Below, piece by piece: positions 12,414 through 25,828 of a stretch of DNA of 64,000 bases. The notes under the pieces are model-generated. The model was given only the letters and a program-made list of their open reading frames with translations, was not told the DNA's origin and did no database searches. The position numbers and the translations under genes were made by a program. The DNA comes from Astrocystis sublimbata. Taxonomy: Eukaryota > Ascomycota > Sordariomycetes > Xylariales > Xylariaceae. The stretch covers positions 496,001 to 560,000 of the forward strand of contig JAJNNY010000010.1 in NCBI GenBank assembly GCA_022453515.1. Reading direction: 5' to 3'. The first letter of the stretch is position 1; each line of letters begins with the position of its first letter.

Positions 12414-13521
12414 CTAGGGTAGATCCTGACTCCTGTCCCATTCTTGGTTCAAAAGCCACGCAAAGCCATCGAGAAGCACCTCTTTGAGTCTGTGTTCTCG
12501 GCAAGCTGGCCAAAGAAGCGTTGACCACGCAAAATGCCCTACGCCCTCGAGTACGGAGTGTTTGACTTCCACCCCTTCCAACTGCTCGAGCCACGTTTTG
12601 TAGATGAGCGCATCATCTCTGAACTGGTCTATTTCACCAGCATATATGAAAACTTTCCGTGGGTGATGTCTCGTCACAAATTTGGAGAGGTCCAGATTGA
12701 TCGGCGAGAACCATGGTGACTTGGGGGCAAGACGGCTTTCGAGGTCACGTCGCATGGCCGCATTGGCTTCCTTGTTCTCGATGATCTCGTCTCTGGACTT
12801 GAGGAGCTCTCGGTACTGCGCCGGCAGCATCCCTTCGGTGACCATGAACGGTATCCCCGAAAAAACGCCCGTTATTGCATGGTGCAGGGGAGTCAGACCT
12901 TGAAACTCCTCGACACCAGCCGCGATCGCATCGGGTATGCTCCCGATGACGGCTGCCGCCGCGGCGCCGGAGCTGAGGCCGCTGACGGTAAAGCCGAGGG
13001 CCGGGTCAACGCTCGCTCCGGCACCGTTCAATACGCCGTTGTTGAGATTACTTGCGTCGGAAAGCCAGGCGCACACCTCCCAGGCCATCTTCACGGGGCC
13101 CGGGAATGGAACTTGCTCGGAGAGCTGGTTGAGGCTCGGGCAGGCCACTACGCAGGAAAATACAGTTGCGAGGCCGCGAGCTGGCGCCACGAGCTTTGTA
13201 TCATTCTAGAGTCAGTGGTTTTCTATACGTGATTCAGGGGCGCAGATTCTAGCAGAGTAAACTAATTACCTGATTAGGAGTGCCCACCGAATAGCCACCC
13301 CCATGGTAGAAGACGACTAGTGGTCTCGGAGCCGATGCTGATGATGGTGATCTTGGCCAGACAATCTTGGTTTTGTTCACCTGCCCATCGGGGAGCGGGA
13401 TCTCAACCCAGGCTTCGCCGAGGTGAGGGGGACATGGTCCGATGTCTTCCAGGCCGGTAGCCTCTGCTTGGATCATGAATTGCCTCTGCTGGTCTGCAGA
13501 GAGGACTTGAGCGTGTGGCAT
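12414..13521 (-). CDS. Alpha/beta hydrolase, HSL-like esterase/lipase
   Basis: Likely a carboxylic-ester hydrolase of the hormone-sensitive-lipase-like alpha/beta hydrolase fold. Exons read on the minus strand: 13521-13270 and 13205-12414, giving 347 residues; the 64-nt intron joins in phase (TPNQ/NDTKLVAP). Visible active-site features: the oxyanion-hole motif HGGGY (residues 73-77), the nucleophile elbow GLSSG (Ser162), an acidic residue in AGEIDQF (Asp277) and a histidine in GVGHF (His308). Family members more often have DSAG at the elbow, so GLSSG is a slight departure. There is no signal peptide, so it is probably intracellular. Start: the ATG at 13521; an upstream GTG in frame was rejected. 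Natural substrate unknown. It is a neighbour of a transporter, but nothing indicates joint function. Confidence 0.9.
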
Positions 13522-14260
13522 TTCTAAGGTGTGGCGATGGAGCTGGCTTAACGATTTCACAGGAGAGTTTGGCTAGGTTTCTTGTATATCGAAGGGTGTT
13601 GTTGTGTTGAAGCGAGACTACTACCTAGGTAAGGTACCGACTTAGAGAGCCTTAAATAACAATTGAGGCGTAGAGGTGAGTTACTACCCCTTTTAGGTGT
13701 CACAATAGCAGTATGCAGGCCTCGGGTGTAGCTATTTTGAACGTTAGCTTCCATGCAGTTCATGCACATTCATGTGTCTGCCTTGAATCCCTCGGCTTCT
13801 CAGCAGCCGCGCATTACGCATACTACGTTGAAGTGATTCGGTGAGCGCAAGGCCTCGGGATAGAGCTGTTACCTACATGCAGGTACTATTAGGCAGCTAA
13901 TTACGTGTAGGCAGCTACCCAGGTCCCTGTACAGGCCTAGGGGTGTAGTCGGAATTCCGCCAACAAAGAACGGATTGGTATAGACTTGTCGTCATGGGCT
14001 TTTTAGCGGCCAGTTCGATGGCCCGTTGGCTTCCGCTAAGCACCACCACTCTGCCATGCAGCCTACCGGATCTTCCCAGCCTATAGCCCGCCCGCCTGTG
14101 TACATGGGCGAATTTGACAGGCGACTTTGGGCTTACATGGTATCTACTTGCCCAATGAGGACAGTCAAAATACTAGTAAAGAGTGACTCACCAAGTTCAT
14201 TGACACACCAAGCCCGCCTGGTGATCTTCAGCATGCTAGATGAATTGACCTGTTCTCTAA
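13522..14260. other. Intergenic region; no gene seen
   Basis: Promoter side of the esterase and 3' side of the rhodopsin-domain gene. It contains one perfect TACCTAGGTA palindrome at 13622-13631 and related words nearby (GGTACC, TACCTACATGCAGGTA). No coding patch is convincing. Confidence 0.6.
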
Positions 14261-15816
14261 TTACACTAGGTGTGTGTGGTAATTTTGTGACATAGATGTG
14301 ATGCTTTTCTCGTTTATACGCCCCTCCTTGTCCGCGCGGGAATGATCGTAGGTATCCCCTGGACCCTGGAGCCGGCACTCAAATGCAGCTGTACTTAGAT
14401 TATGTTCTTCCGACACAGCGACGATGTGAGTTAGCCGACCAATTTCGGCTGCGCTTGTACCGTGTTCATTTGGGCGGCGGAAATAGTCGATATTTGGTTC
14501 ACCCCCGAGACTTTTCATTAGACTGTCATCATCCTGCTCGTACGAGGCTTTTTCGGGAACACTTGGGTGAGGGTATATCTGAGTGTCTCTGTGATTGAGC
14601 CGAGTCCATGTCCTTAGTGTTGTGAAGGCCCTAGTTGCCCCCAAGCTTTTCGCAACCTTGGGAACCGAAGGCACGCACACTACAACGAAGAGGAAGACCA
14701 TCTCTGCCCAACAGCACAAAGACACAGCTGAGATAGTGAAGGTCTGATCCGGAGAGTTCAGATACCGGAGATTAGTGGCAATCCGGAGTGTAGCTGCCAC
14801 ACAAGTACTATGGAAAGCGGTTAGAGGGTAACTTGCAAACCTCGTGAGCGAATCCTAAATCTAGTTAGAGAGAGAAGAAGTTCACTTACAGAAGTCCAAA
14901 GGCGAATAAAATTGAAACCGCAATCTTCTTGGCCCTCGATAACTTGAGCCTCCAAATTACTTTTTGAGGCAGGATCAAGATGACTACATCCGATACGAGG
15001 TTGAGACACGAGTAAGCCATCCATATGACTCGCTCATTAAGACATGTCCCCTGGACCGTCTTGTCCCATATCTTGCTGTGAGGTTGACAAGATATATTGG
15101 AAGCGATCTTCATTGATGCGTAAAACAGGACGTTGATTACCAAAAGTATGTGGCATATCCACCAAAAAACGTTGCGAGTGCCATGAGGGACAAAAGTTCG
15201 CGACCACTCCAATAGAACTGCTGGCTTAAGAGATAGGAGAGTTGCGCCATGAAAGTTAGTTCCTAGATAGATAATCTGCCACTCCTTAGCCACGTTAATG
15301 AAATCTTAGAGAGGAATGGTCTCTCATACCCAGGTGAATTGGGATAAGTCCCTAAGCCTTATGTCCCACTGATGTACAAACAGTCCGGGCTTATCAAGGA
15401 TATGGTAAAAACACCAGGCGTAAGCAACGAAAGTCCCCTGGCATAACATTCGACGTCAAAATATGTTCGGATTCGAGACGTGTGTAAAATCTGGAAGGAG
15501 AACACACATATCCAGCTAGGACAAGTCCTGTTACCTGTTAGAATGATTTTGTAAGTATTAGACTTAGGAATGTTATCGTACCATCCTCAATGTGAACCTT
15601 TCGCAGGCAAAACACTCGAGCGCAAAACCTCGAGAAGAACAAGAGAGTTACTAGAATGAACCCGGTAGTAGCAATGCCTATAACCAGGCTGTTCTGGTTT
15701 GGTGGGCTTTCGAAATTCGGCATGATGCCGTCAGGAGGGGTATGAGCAGGCCCATCGAGAAGAGCCTCTCTAGCCTCTAGTGGCAATGAAGCGAGGATAT
15801 CAGCAATGTCTGGCAT
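14261..15816 (-). CDS. Fungal rhodopsin-domain integral membrane protein (PTH11-like), frame disturbed
   Basis: Matches the large Pezizomycotina family of seven-helix rhodopsin-domain proteins, often called PTH11-like and thought to act as surface receptors. Exons read on the minus strand: 15816-15582, 15437-15330, about 15284-14890 and 14807-14261. Family signatures: LRKVHIED after the first helix; AYAWCFYHILDKPGLFVHQWD; AVLLEWSRTFVP; the spaced C..P...W......G.C block around QPHSKIWDKTVQGTC; NLVSDVVILILP; and CVPSVPK near the end, followed by a hydrophilic C-terminal tail. Introns two and three join in frame. The first does not: donor GTACGA leaves phase 1, whereas the acceptor before GTFVAYAW needs phase 0. 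Either an unusual splice is used (an alternative GTTCAC donor would drop VHIED) or the gene carries a frameshift. Treat it as a possible pseudogene. Confidence 0.65.
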
Positions 15817-18050
15817 CCTCAGTACTCTTGTGGTATATTATCGAGGCCAGACATATAATACAAGATATCTAAATAACTTCAGAGACATTGGGGTTGGAAT
15901 TGTTTCTTATACATGTATTCAGATTCACTTGGAAACACTTCAACATCCTAAATGCAGTTATTAATAGAGCGCGCACATGATCGCCAAATGACTAGTTTAT
16001 CGGGCAACTTTTGTGCAATAGCTGAGATCGCCACCATCTTGGCGTGTAAATGACGAGGGAAACCCCACGAATTCAATTGCTGGCCGATTCCAATGCAGAG
16101 ACTTGCGGTCCAGTGTGAGCAAGTTTCCCAGTCTAGCGCACGAGGGGCATTTCCAAAACTGGTCTGTGGGGGCTAGAAGTAATAATTAGTAACATTGGGG
16201 GGCAGACTACTCTCCAAAAGAAGAGTGTGTTACAGTCGGGATATCAAGTTCGGTTGACAGTAGTACTAGAGTAGCATTGCATATGTAGGTGTTGTCACTA
16301 TTCACTCCCATACTCTGCCACAATCCTATAAATAGCGATGCCGACCAGCAAGGCTCGCAACTTGACTACGGTTTATTCTTCATGGTGGGTTGGCCAATAC
16401 TGTGCTGCTTTCACGTTCCATGATATGTTCATTCTAGTAATAGTTCACAAAGAGGATTTTGGCAATCGAGTTTGCCACTCAATCAAACTACCACTACTTT
16501 TTCCTGGACCTTTTAATTTTTACCTTGTCATGTAGGACAGCAGAAAGGTATCCCGTTGCATTAAACAAGGCAAGCAATGATGTAAACTCTCGCGGTTGGG
16601 TTCACATCCTGTGGAAGAGCGATGTACATAGCACTGGTATCTCCATGTAACTAGATCCTTCTCGTCTCGAGCTATTGCCTTTTCTTACATCCGCTTTGAG
16701 GCTTTTAAGGCCACTCTTCTGCGAGGCTATTGTATATTACGAGTTGAGTCTTGTGTGCTTGCACAGAGCATGCATGGGTTAACAAAGGCTAACTCACTGT
16801 CTATTGTTGCATGTTGCAATTGATGTAATTATGAAACTCTTCTTCTACTTTTGAGGCGTAAGCTAGTTAGTACACTTGAATACCTAATCATGTAGGTCAC
16901 ATTAGTGTGGGGGTAGATATCTTAAGATACCAAGATCTTCAGTCCATGAGGTGTTCATACTCAACTCTTTGATATCTGTATACAACAACACATCTAAGAG
17001 AACCTAAGCCATGAGCTATCTTGAGACAAATCCGCTTCTAGTGTCCAGTGAAAGAAATAGCCAGATTTGTAAACACTAGACCTTCTGATAATACTGTAAC
17101 GCTTTTGAATCAGAAACAGTCTGGCTCTCTGTGTTTGAAATCTGTTATAGTGCTTGCTAGGGAGCTGTGAGATTGATTTATAAACTAATATACACAAATA
17201 AAAGTTGTTGTTCAAGGCAAATACAAGGAACAGCTTGCGAAGCATATGTGTGCTATGTGCATATGATGGTTGACTGTATCTTTTCCGTAGAACGAAATGA
17301 TAACCCGCACTTTGTCAACTATACTACAGACCCTTATTTGGCTACCAAGGGTCTTTGGCACAAGGTTAAGGATACCTGGACTGGCAGGAAGGAGGTAATA
17401 CCCGCGCCATCGGTAACACTAGACAAAGAACTTAATGTAAGACGTACATGATGTTTCACGTTCCAAATTTGTTTGCTATAAAAAACACGCCATAGTTTGT
17501 CATTTGGGAAGAGTTTGGTCTTATAAATACCCAGTCAATTAAGGAGGTCCTACCAATATTCAACGCAAACCACCTGGTTAGTGACATCCTGCTCAGACCT
17601 CTCTGCACCTATCGTCAAGACAATTACAGGTGGCCAGGTGATACCTAGCTCCTAAGCTAATGTTATAGAACCACATTGCTTGTGAATTTATTCTGCTCAT
17701 TACGATTGTCAAACCGGATAACTCCAATCACCGGACAAATAGATTCCTGGGGAAGCAAAATAGAATGGTCACCTGACTATAATTACATGCCATTCAATAA
17801 TCGGGTTCCTTGGTGGAGTGCAGTCCAGGTCCGCCAGGGTCACCGGGACATTCTGCTGTTCCATTTATTCATTAAGCTGCCTTCAAGTCACACATGCGCC
17901 CCTTCTGCTCTACCCAAACCCATCGACAGCGTCATTGCAGATTGTTCATATCATCCTTCAACCCTCTGTAACTGGCAGGTCTAGATGCTTCACGTGAGTC
18001 TGCACCAGAACGTACTTCTGTTCTGCGACTAGTGTCATTCGGCCTGGCTT
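15817..18050. other. Gene-poor AT-rich region
   Basis: No gene could be supported. TATA-like words occur at about 16327 (TATAAATA) and near 17478 and 17521, but the downstream open frames (for example 16338-16535 and 17167-17451) have no recognised relatives and weak codon bias. The stretch may hold the promoter of the rhodopsin-domain gene and decayed sequence. Confidence 0.55.
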
Positions 18051-19030
18051 CTCTCTACCAGGGACACTCCTTCGTCACTCCACCATGGCGCACGATCGCA
18101 GAAACATGACCGAGGCTTTCCAAGGTCAAGAAAATAAGCCCTACTGGCCAGTCAACACACGACACTATCCCACTGGATTCAAGGATGGTGAATGCGGTCC
18201 TCCACGTAATGCTTGACAGGCCCTTCAGCCAAATCAACATTACTGGGCGGGCATGAATTATTCTGCTAGCAGAGGGCCCTATGCAATCACAGAAAGGGCG
18301 CCGAATTGGTCGAACGTATCGCGAATTGTGCAAGTTGGGGAGGGCACAACCATTGCCGGGCGGAACACGGAGAGCTATGTGAACAGATCTGAAGTGCGTC
18401 TTTGCTACCAATGTTGTAAGCGGTACGTCAAACGCCACACACATTCCATGTCCATCTAAGAAAGCTGTCTGAATGAAACTATTGCGGCTAAGCAGTTTGC
18501 TAAACAACTATTATCTCCTAATAGGGTTCCTTTCCGCATTCTTCTAAACACCCGTGAGGATTCTTGCGGGCATGGATTCTACCGACGCGCACAGGAAACC
18601 GGAATAGAGTTCATTCCAGTAAGCAACTTTTGAGGTTATACAATGATTACCTGTGACGCTTCGTAGTACTTGTACATCCCGAAATATATGCGAGTTTACA
18701 GAGGTTGTAGTCAACCTGGACTTACCAGCCCGTATCCCACATCCAGATACGTGCAAAGACATAAGGCTGACAGGTAATCATCACAGATGCCCAATTGTGC
18801 AGTCAAAGCCTGCGAGGAATTCCGCACCTTACTCCTTTGGTGGATGGACAAGATCGACATCGTCGTACATCAGTCCATCGAGAAACGTTCTCGTGACCGC
18901 GTACAGGAAGTACGCGACGGAATCCCCGACGCGACCTCACGTCATTATTGAGAAACGAATGACAGACAACACACGAGCAAGTGCAACCTCAATATACTTA
19001 TTAAGGCGGTGAGAGAAATGGTCGGATGTA
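18051..19030 (+). other. Gene-like patches, possibly a decayed gene
   Basis: Several open patches lie in sequence. From the ATG at 18085 a frame runs 43 codons to a TGA at 18214, then stays open to 18459. A patch in a different register (about 18520-18632) contains LNTREDSCGHGFYRR, and another open frame covers 18653-19012. Possible splice signals exist, but no set joins into one product and no family is recognised. This may be a pseudogene or chance. Confidence 0.25.
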
Positions 19031-22000
19031 AAAGGGGTAGGAAGACAAGGAAGTGGGTTTTTGGCGTTTGAGGGTTATTGTTGACATTGATAATACGCGA
19101 TATGTTAAGCAACGCACGTCGCGCTTGATGTTTATAAACTTGTTTGGTCAGGCCTTGATGAGAAGTTATTGTTGTTATTCAGGGTCTGACTACAGAACAC
19201 AATCTTCGGCGATATGAATGTTGTGGAAGAGGGTGAATGGTTAGGTACCAGGCAATCATTTTGGCGCCTCTTCATGTAAACAATGAGGCAGTGTCTTGAC
19301 TCGATGTTCTCTTATCCTATTGGCGCAAACAGCAACAAGTCCGATGAGGTGTTATTAAAGGTTGCTCATGGGGCACATACAGTTTCAATCACGTGAAGCA
19401 ACGACGGTCTAGATTCGTGACTGGGATGTCTTCCAGATCCAACCGTGACCTGTTGATTTTGCGATACCCGCGTTTCCAGGGAAACAAAGGCGTCCCCTCG
19501 AAGGTCGGCGGTCTATTACTATAGTCATATGTCCCATACCGGATGTGGGATGGCCAAAACGGATGCCACGAAAGAAACTCACTGGACGTACAGTATCATC
19601 AACATTTGGCCAATGGATAACCTGCAAGTAGTCCAGCCAAAATAGTGCACCTAAGTCTGCATACGCAAGATTAGGTAGGGAATTGGACTATTCTTGGCAG
19701 GGTATTGGTGTGCATCTTGAAGGGTCGGTACTCCGCTATGGCCGCAACAAATTGAGGGGCAGTTTGTTTTGCCATGTGCAAGTGGACATCAGAAAGTGAT
19801 GGATGCCGCCGTTCTGTTGCTGGACGAGCTATACTAGGTGCATCATAAGAGAAAGGATAAGTCTCTCGGACAGGACAGGCTAAGTGCGCCTCAACGTTTA
19901 TGTAGGTACAGTAGGACCTTAGGGATATACTGCCTACATGCGGTTCAGCGTGAGGCGTGAGGCTGACGTTGCCCCGTTTTACTAAGTTTGAGTAAATGAG
20001 TACAGTAGACCTTGCGTAACTCCGATTAGAAGTGAAGTACTGTGCAAATATTTGCGATTCAGCACCAGTACGTTTGCAAAGGCAAAAACATCAGGGTTTG
20101 CTGGGTGCTAGAGTGCATACTAAACCTACCTATAAGAGTATCGTATATTGCTTCAACAGTAATTTGATTGGGTGCAACTTGGAGAAGTTGCCCCAATATT
20201 TCACTTGTTATCGCCTTTGGTGACGAGTCACGAGTCATATACCCACCCTAGCCACCTACCTATCTGATGGAACACTTCTAGCGAAACGCAATGGGGGACA
20301 GATTGATCAAACAATCGACCGCCTCTAATTAAGTTGTGTGTTCTGTTTAGATTCTGGAAGCAGCGGCAGAAGCAAACAGACGAAGTAGGTGAATGTGCTA
20401 TGAAGAGGTCTAAGATGAGGTCAGCGGTCTTAAATGCACATACTGTATTGCACTGTTAGTTTTTTTTATGATGAGATACCCACGATAGTGGATCGACTGT
20501 GTTATTTTTTTCGATCTAGATTAGATGCTGCAAAACATTTTGCCCGTCGAATTCCATCAGCTACCCTGCAATGAACTTGGTCGGGAGTATAAAATCGGAG
20601 CGCATGGACGCATGGTTTGATCATAAACAAGTGTTATCGAGATCTTGGTTGTCGTGGTGTTTGCGGATCGGTTACTCGTCGTCTGTCCGTCCAAACCACA
20701 TGGAGCGTTCTAAGGGTCTCTGGGGCTAGCCGAACCGAATAGTGTCATAGGATCGTCTGGACGTGCTCGGACATGAGCTGTTGGACGAGACCTTCGAGTC
20801 AGGTACTTACGTATCCTGGTCTAGGGTCCAAAACAGCTCCCTGGACGGCTGGCGACCAGTGTATCTGGCCAATCAACGGTCGGATGCCCCAGCTGGGTTG
20901 CGTAACAGATCAACAACAGAGTGGCCCCTGTGCGTCAGAACCTCGGCGATGAGAGGCGTTCGCGCCAGCGCAGATCGCCAATGCGACCGTGGTCTCTCGT
21001 CACTTTTTGGCTCTGGAGCACGACCAAAGATCTCCCACAAGCGGACGTGCCTTGGGACAATAGTCCGTAGTGTGTACTCGTAGTGTGTACCTCAACTGTA
21101 TGGTCGATGGAAGCGAGGGTGGTGTAAGCTCCATGGTTCGGCCCCATGGGCCACGGATGGCATGTGTGTGTGTGTGTCGATGGGTGACGGGCAGAGGCTC
21201 AACACCACACCACACCATACGAGCACACTCTCTGCTAGTCAGTGAGAGACGGAAGCAACTCGCGTGTGCACATCGAAGGTCGGCAGAATTAGGCTAAGCG
21301 CCCCGCCCTTGTGGTTCGCGGCAATCTTCCGGTCAGTGCTCTCCGACTGCATATCCACACATTCGGCGGGACTACTATGTTAGTTGCTTGGTGGGCTTGG
21401 TGGCTTGAGCTCTGGCCAGGACTGCGAGGACCTTAGATCCATGCCGAGGATGTAAGTATGTAATTTTGGAGTATGTACGGGTCCGCAGTACAGATGTCCG
21501 ACCCTCTGGGAAATCGACGTTTGCTACTATGAAACGAATAATCTTGTGGTGGAATCAGAAATGCAAACACTTGAGTGAGTATAGCCATCTCGAGTCACTT
21601 ACACATTCTTCGATGATACTACGAGATGCATCATTTGCACCCAAAACAAAATGTACGATTTGTTCCCTGTATCGAGATAGAACAGGGGTCCAGCTTGCGG
21701 CGCCAGCAACAGGAGAGGACATTTGAGTACTGCAATGGAGGAAAAGAAGGACGAGTAAGCTTGAGCTTTGGTAGGTGTTTGGTCCCGCGTTTGATGGCCC
21801 CATCTCTCGTTGTTTTTCACCTTCTCGTACGGTCAATGGTCATGATCATCATAACCAGGAGGGTCACCCCAACATGAAACTGGGGTACACCAGCATCTTG
21901 TGGTGTGCAAAGTGACAAATGCCGACTTGATCGTGAAGGTGACCTAAGCACCATTTCCGATGCGACACTATTAATTGTTATACATACCATACATCATCCA

Positions 22001-22164
22001 CCATCGTAAGTTCTTGTTTAACGGATATCTTTGAATGGGCGACTGTGTATGCGTGCTACTCTGACCTTGCTGCAGGTGAGAGCCTGAGGGGTGAAAAAAA
22101 AAGAAAGCAAGCATGAGAAGAGGCCGGATCCCTGCTCTGCCCCACATACACGCCCCACCTTAAC

Positions 22165-22210
22165 CTTTTTTTTTTCTTTCCTCTTTTCTCTCTTTTCTCT
22201 TTTTTTCTTA
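22165..22210. repeat. T/C homopyrimidine tract
   Basis: An almost unbroken T/C run ends in a TTCTTAG that looks like an intron acceptor. No exon could be supported on either side, so it is recorded only as low-complexity DNA. Confidence 0.6.
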
Positions 22211-22445
22211 GTACAGGGAGGCATACCTCACCTACTTTTCCACAATCGAGGCATTTTCTTCATGCCAAAGTGGGATCGAAGATACGTATGTCGGCTCTTC
22301 ACACGCAACAACCAATTGATTTGTCCTAATGCATCAAAAGATTTGCAACACTTGCTGGTATTTCCGTTCGTTGCGCAGTCTTCACATGGGCTGACAGGGA
22401 AACACTTACATGGCATCGATGATGAGAGGTGGCGGGCAGGTCGTG

Positions 22446-22470
22446 CCCCAAGCACCCCAAAGCACCCCAA
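22446..22470. repeat. CCCCAAAGCA decamer array
   Basis: About two and a half copies of a C-rich decamer, CCCCAAAGCA, lie immediately before a TACCTAGGTA palindrome. No adjacent gene is supported, so a regulatory role is only a guess. Confidence 0.6.
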
Positions 22471-23804
22471 GTGTATAGCCGTAGGTACCTAGGTACCTAC
22501 AGACAGGCGAGGATTTGGGCGAGGAGCGGCGCTAGTGTAGTGGATCTCAGCCCCCTATCCCTTGTACATGAAACTGGGATCAGACCGGGATCTCTAGCGT
22601 ATTTCCCTTTTCGGACGCAGAAGCCATGATCGAGCCAATGGCGCGGGGCAATTCGGCTGCACAGCAAACGTCTGAACAATGCGCATCGCGACCTGCATGT
22701 AGCTGCGTACTTTTTACCTGTTTCTCTGCATGGGGAACGGCCAAGCTGGCTCGGCTGGCTGCAGGTATATACCTCTTTCGACATTCTGGGTATGCACGAT
22801 GCATCATGCCCTCGATAGCAGCTGCTTACCGCCTTTTGCCCATCCCCGACCGCCCTGTGTGCCTGCCTCCAACTCACTCCAGATATCCATAGCGAGTATC
22901 TATGACATGATGGACCGACCGAGTAAACAAAGACCACCTGCACCTGCACCGTCTGCGCGCGAGTCGTTATGGAGACTATATATCTCTCTCTCTCTCTCTC
23001 GTCTCTCGCTCTTCGAGGTCAAGGGTCCGGGCAACACTGCACGTCAAGTGGACTCTTCCTTCGAGCGCTAATCGGAGGGCCTTCTGGGTCTTTTCCCACG
23101 GGCTGCCTCTGCCCGATTATACAATTAGTACATACATATATAGTACCCCGTGGCCATCCTGCCACCTCCAGGATTACTGTCTACACAGAGAGCTGTAAGT
23201 TCTGCTTGCATTAGGTATGTGCTTCTAAGACAAGACCACGCGTGCCTCAGTGAACCTGTCCCCCAGAGACATGCTGTGCATTCCAGGCGAGCCGGGCATT
23301 CGGGCGAGACCCTGAAAAAGCGACAAAGAAACGGGCTAGCACAGAGCGATTATTCCGGTGATGAAATATGGAAAACTTGCGGGTGCACAATGGGCACTAA
23401 GAAAAAGCTACTGTGCCTACATGAAAACGCCTCGATGTTTATTGGCCACTGCCTCTCAGGCCGGCAACTAGTCTACTGGGGATTATCCCTGCTGTACAGC
23501 AGGGGGTCGGGTAGAGACCCTGCCTCGAAGTACTGTTTCTCGAGCTTCTGCTTGGGGCTACCCCATATTCCCATACATATCATCCTATGCCGGGGTGCGG
23601 CTATACATTGAACAGATGTTCTCGGGCTGTCCCCACCCTAGCCGCTAGCAGCCCCGCCACCCAGCAGATTTATTTTCTTCTCACTGGGACACACAAGCCG
23701 CCCACTTGGTGCTTTCCACTTGGTGCAACTCTACGTACCGAGAAGCTCCGTTTGAACTCTGGCGAGTCTGAGTCTGGTAAGTCTGGGGGCGGCCCTGCCT
23801 GCTG

Positions 23805-23825
23805 GCCTGCCTGCCTGCCTGCCTG
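23805..23825. repeat. GCCT microsatellite
   Basis: Five consecutive GCCT units plus a partial sixth, in non-coding DNA upstream of the GDS1 gene. Confidence 0.9.
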
Positions 23826-24532
23826 CTCTCTCGATGCTCGCATGTCGTCCGTCTTGCTGCTGGTAATTAGTCGTGTAAGTATGCAAGTACATCGAAGCGC
23901 AGATATGCAGGTCGGACTACCTACTACCTTGCCTTAGTAGTATACTCCCTCGCCGCCACCCACCTGTTCCGTCGCCATTCCAACACATCTTCTTACACCT
24001 CCTTCTTGCCTCTCCTACTCGTGCGTCAGGACGGTGAGAGTCAAGCAGCCCTTTGATCTCCCCTTCCACCCACCAATTCGCCGTCATCGACAATCCTCGC
24101 ATCGTCACCTCGTAACCCCCCCCCTCGCCTCGCTCGCGGCCCTCCATTGTCCATCCCTCGTCATTCCATCCCACTTACTTCGGATTCTCCCCCCCAGTCA
24201 CCTCCAATAATACCTGCCAATACCTGGTCGATACTGCTTTACAACCAACCTCTCAACAATACCATAATTCGTACTATCCTACCGTTAATACCTACTCCGC
24301 CTATTGTGCATCATCGTCCTCATTGCCCTCATCGTGCCCTTACAGCGGTGCTTGCTCGACTTGAAGTTAGCTCGGTAGAAATAGCTGGATCTGCAAGACA
24401 ACCCCCGTCACCCTTGATTCATGCGCCGTTGGAGTGTCACATCCCTCAAGGATATATACAAACCATAGTCTCACCCTCGGGCTTTTTGTACTCCTCCCTT
24501 CCGTGCCACGCTCGCCACCATCCGTGATCGTG

Positions 24533-25828
24533 ATGCCTTATAACACCCGTCGCAAGTCGTTGTCCCTTCCCTCACTCGGAATACACGTGCCTGTTCAGCG
24601 TGCATCGAACGCCAGCAGCCACCACAGCAACGACAATAGCAACAACACACAGACCAACATGTCCACCAAGTCGAGGCCTACATCCGCGGGGTCGCCCCGT
24701 CCCAGCAAAAAGTTAAAGCGATCGTATGACGAATCCGCCGCTTTTTCCACTGCTACTTCAGCTCCCGCCTCCAAGAAACGCGCGTCCATGTCCGCCTCAA
24801 TACTATCGCCGTCTGTTCACGCTTCCATAGAATCAGACGACTGCGATTTCGCCACTGCGCCAGAAGTCGAACCCGTGGACCTTGACGGAATCAACGACGA
24901 AGTCATCGAGGCTATCATAATTCAATTGCAGCAAACACGGAATCTGCCACACCTTGCGAAGGAACTCGCTTCCACATTATCGGCAAAGGTTCCAACTCTC
25001 AAACAGTAAGTTCTCCCATCGGATTGCTTGCTGGTCTTCGTGTGTCTAATTTCTGGGCAACTTCGCAGATCTCCCAACCCATGCGCAGTCGTTGCATCGC
25101 GATTAGCTGCCTTCATCAAGCGTAATAGTTGGACTCCCACGGTTCCTTGCCCCCTGGCCAAGGAGCTCGAATGTGTACACCCGCGGCGCACATACTACTA
25201 CCTGTCAACCTGCCCCCACATTCCTCTACCTGAGCTGCTGTCCACACAAGAAGTCACGATAGTCACTCCATCGCTGTCGAGCTCGGGCTCCACCATTGAG
25301 GATACCGAGGCGGACCGGGCACGAGAGCTCAGCCTTTCTCCTGAGATTGATCTCTCGTCCCCTGAGCTTGATGATGTGGAAGATGACTACCCTGTACATC
25401 GAGCATCAATGGGATCTGCCCCTTCGCGTCACCGTCACCTTCACCCACTGTCGCGCATCCACAGGGCAGAGGAGCCGCCACTGGAGAAGGATGAGAAGGA
25501 ATTCACGCAGACGGCAGATGGTCTCCAGAAGCGCAAGGCGAGTGGAGAGTTGCTGTCTGCCACCCCCGTCGACCAACTTGGCATCGACGACGGCATGCAG
25601 AATGAGCAGCTCTTTGGGGAGCCCCACCGGACATTTATCCCAACCTTCCTCCCACATATGGCTTTCATCACCAGCCCGGCTATGCGCCCTACCTTGACGA
25701 TGCCGGCACCCATGAAGCGGGACGGTGAGGCTGAAGGCTGGTCCAAATTGGACGCCTTACTAGACTGGGATAAGAGCCCTGAGACCATCGAGCTAGATGA
25801 GCTCGACTGCATGCTCGACGAATTCTAA
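24533..25828 (+). CDS. GDS1-type winged-helix protein
   Basis: Likely a nuclear protein with the GDS1 winged-helix domain found across ascomycetes; yeast GDS1 is linked genetically to nuclear control of mitochondrial function. Exons 24533-25005 and 25069-25828 give 410 residues; the 63-nt intron joins in frame (LKQ/SPNPCAV). The N-terminus is basic and Ser-rich (YNTRRKSL, and SKKLKRS, a plausible nuclear localisation signal). The conserved domain, about residues 118-230, has the VIEAIIIQLQQTRNLPHLAKEL helix block, ASRLAAFIKR, then HPRRTYYYLST. The C-terminal half is acidic and disordered and ends in LDELDCMLDEF, which looks like an acidic activation-type tail (inference). The start is the first ATG after a pyrimidine-rich leader. 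Confidence 0.9.

Larger units (their letters stand above)
19031..24532. other. Gene-poor region upstream of the GDS1 gene
   Basis: No gene could be supported over about 5.5 kb. It contains a TATA-like TATAAAA at about 20588, a decamer array at 22446-22470, a pyrimidine run at about 22165-22210, a short CT run near 22982-23000, a GCCT run at 23805-23825, and one TACCTAGGTA palindrome at 22486. From about 23940 the strand becomes strongly pyrimidine-rich, as expected for the long leader of the next gene. Open frames of 60-150 codons on both strands have no recognised relatives. Confidence 0.5.
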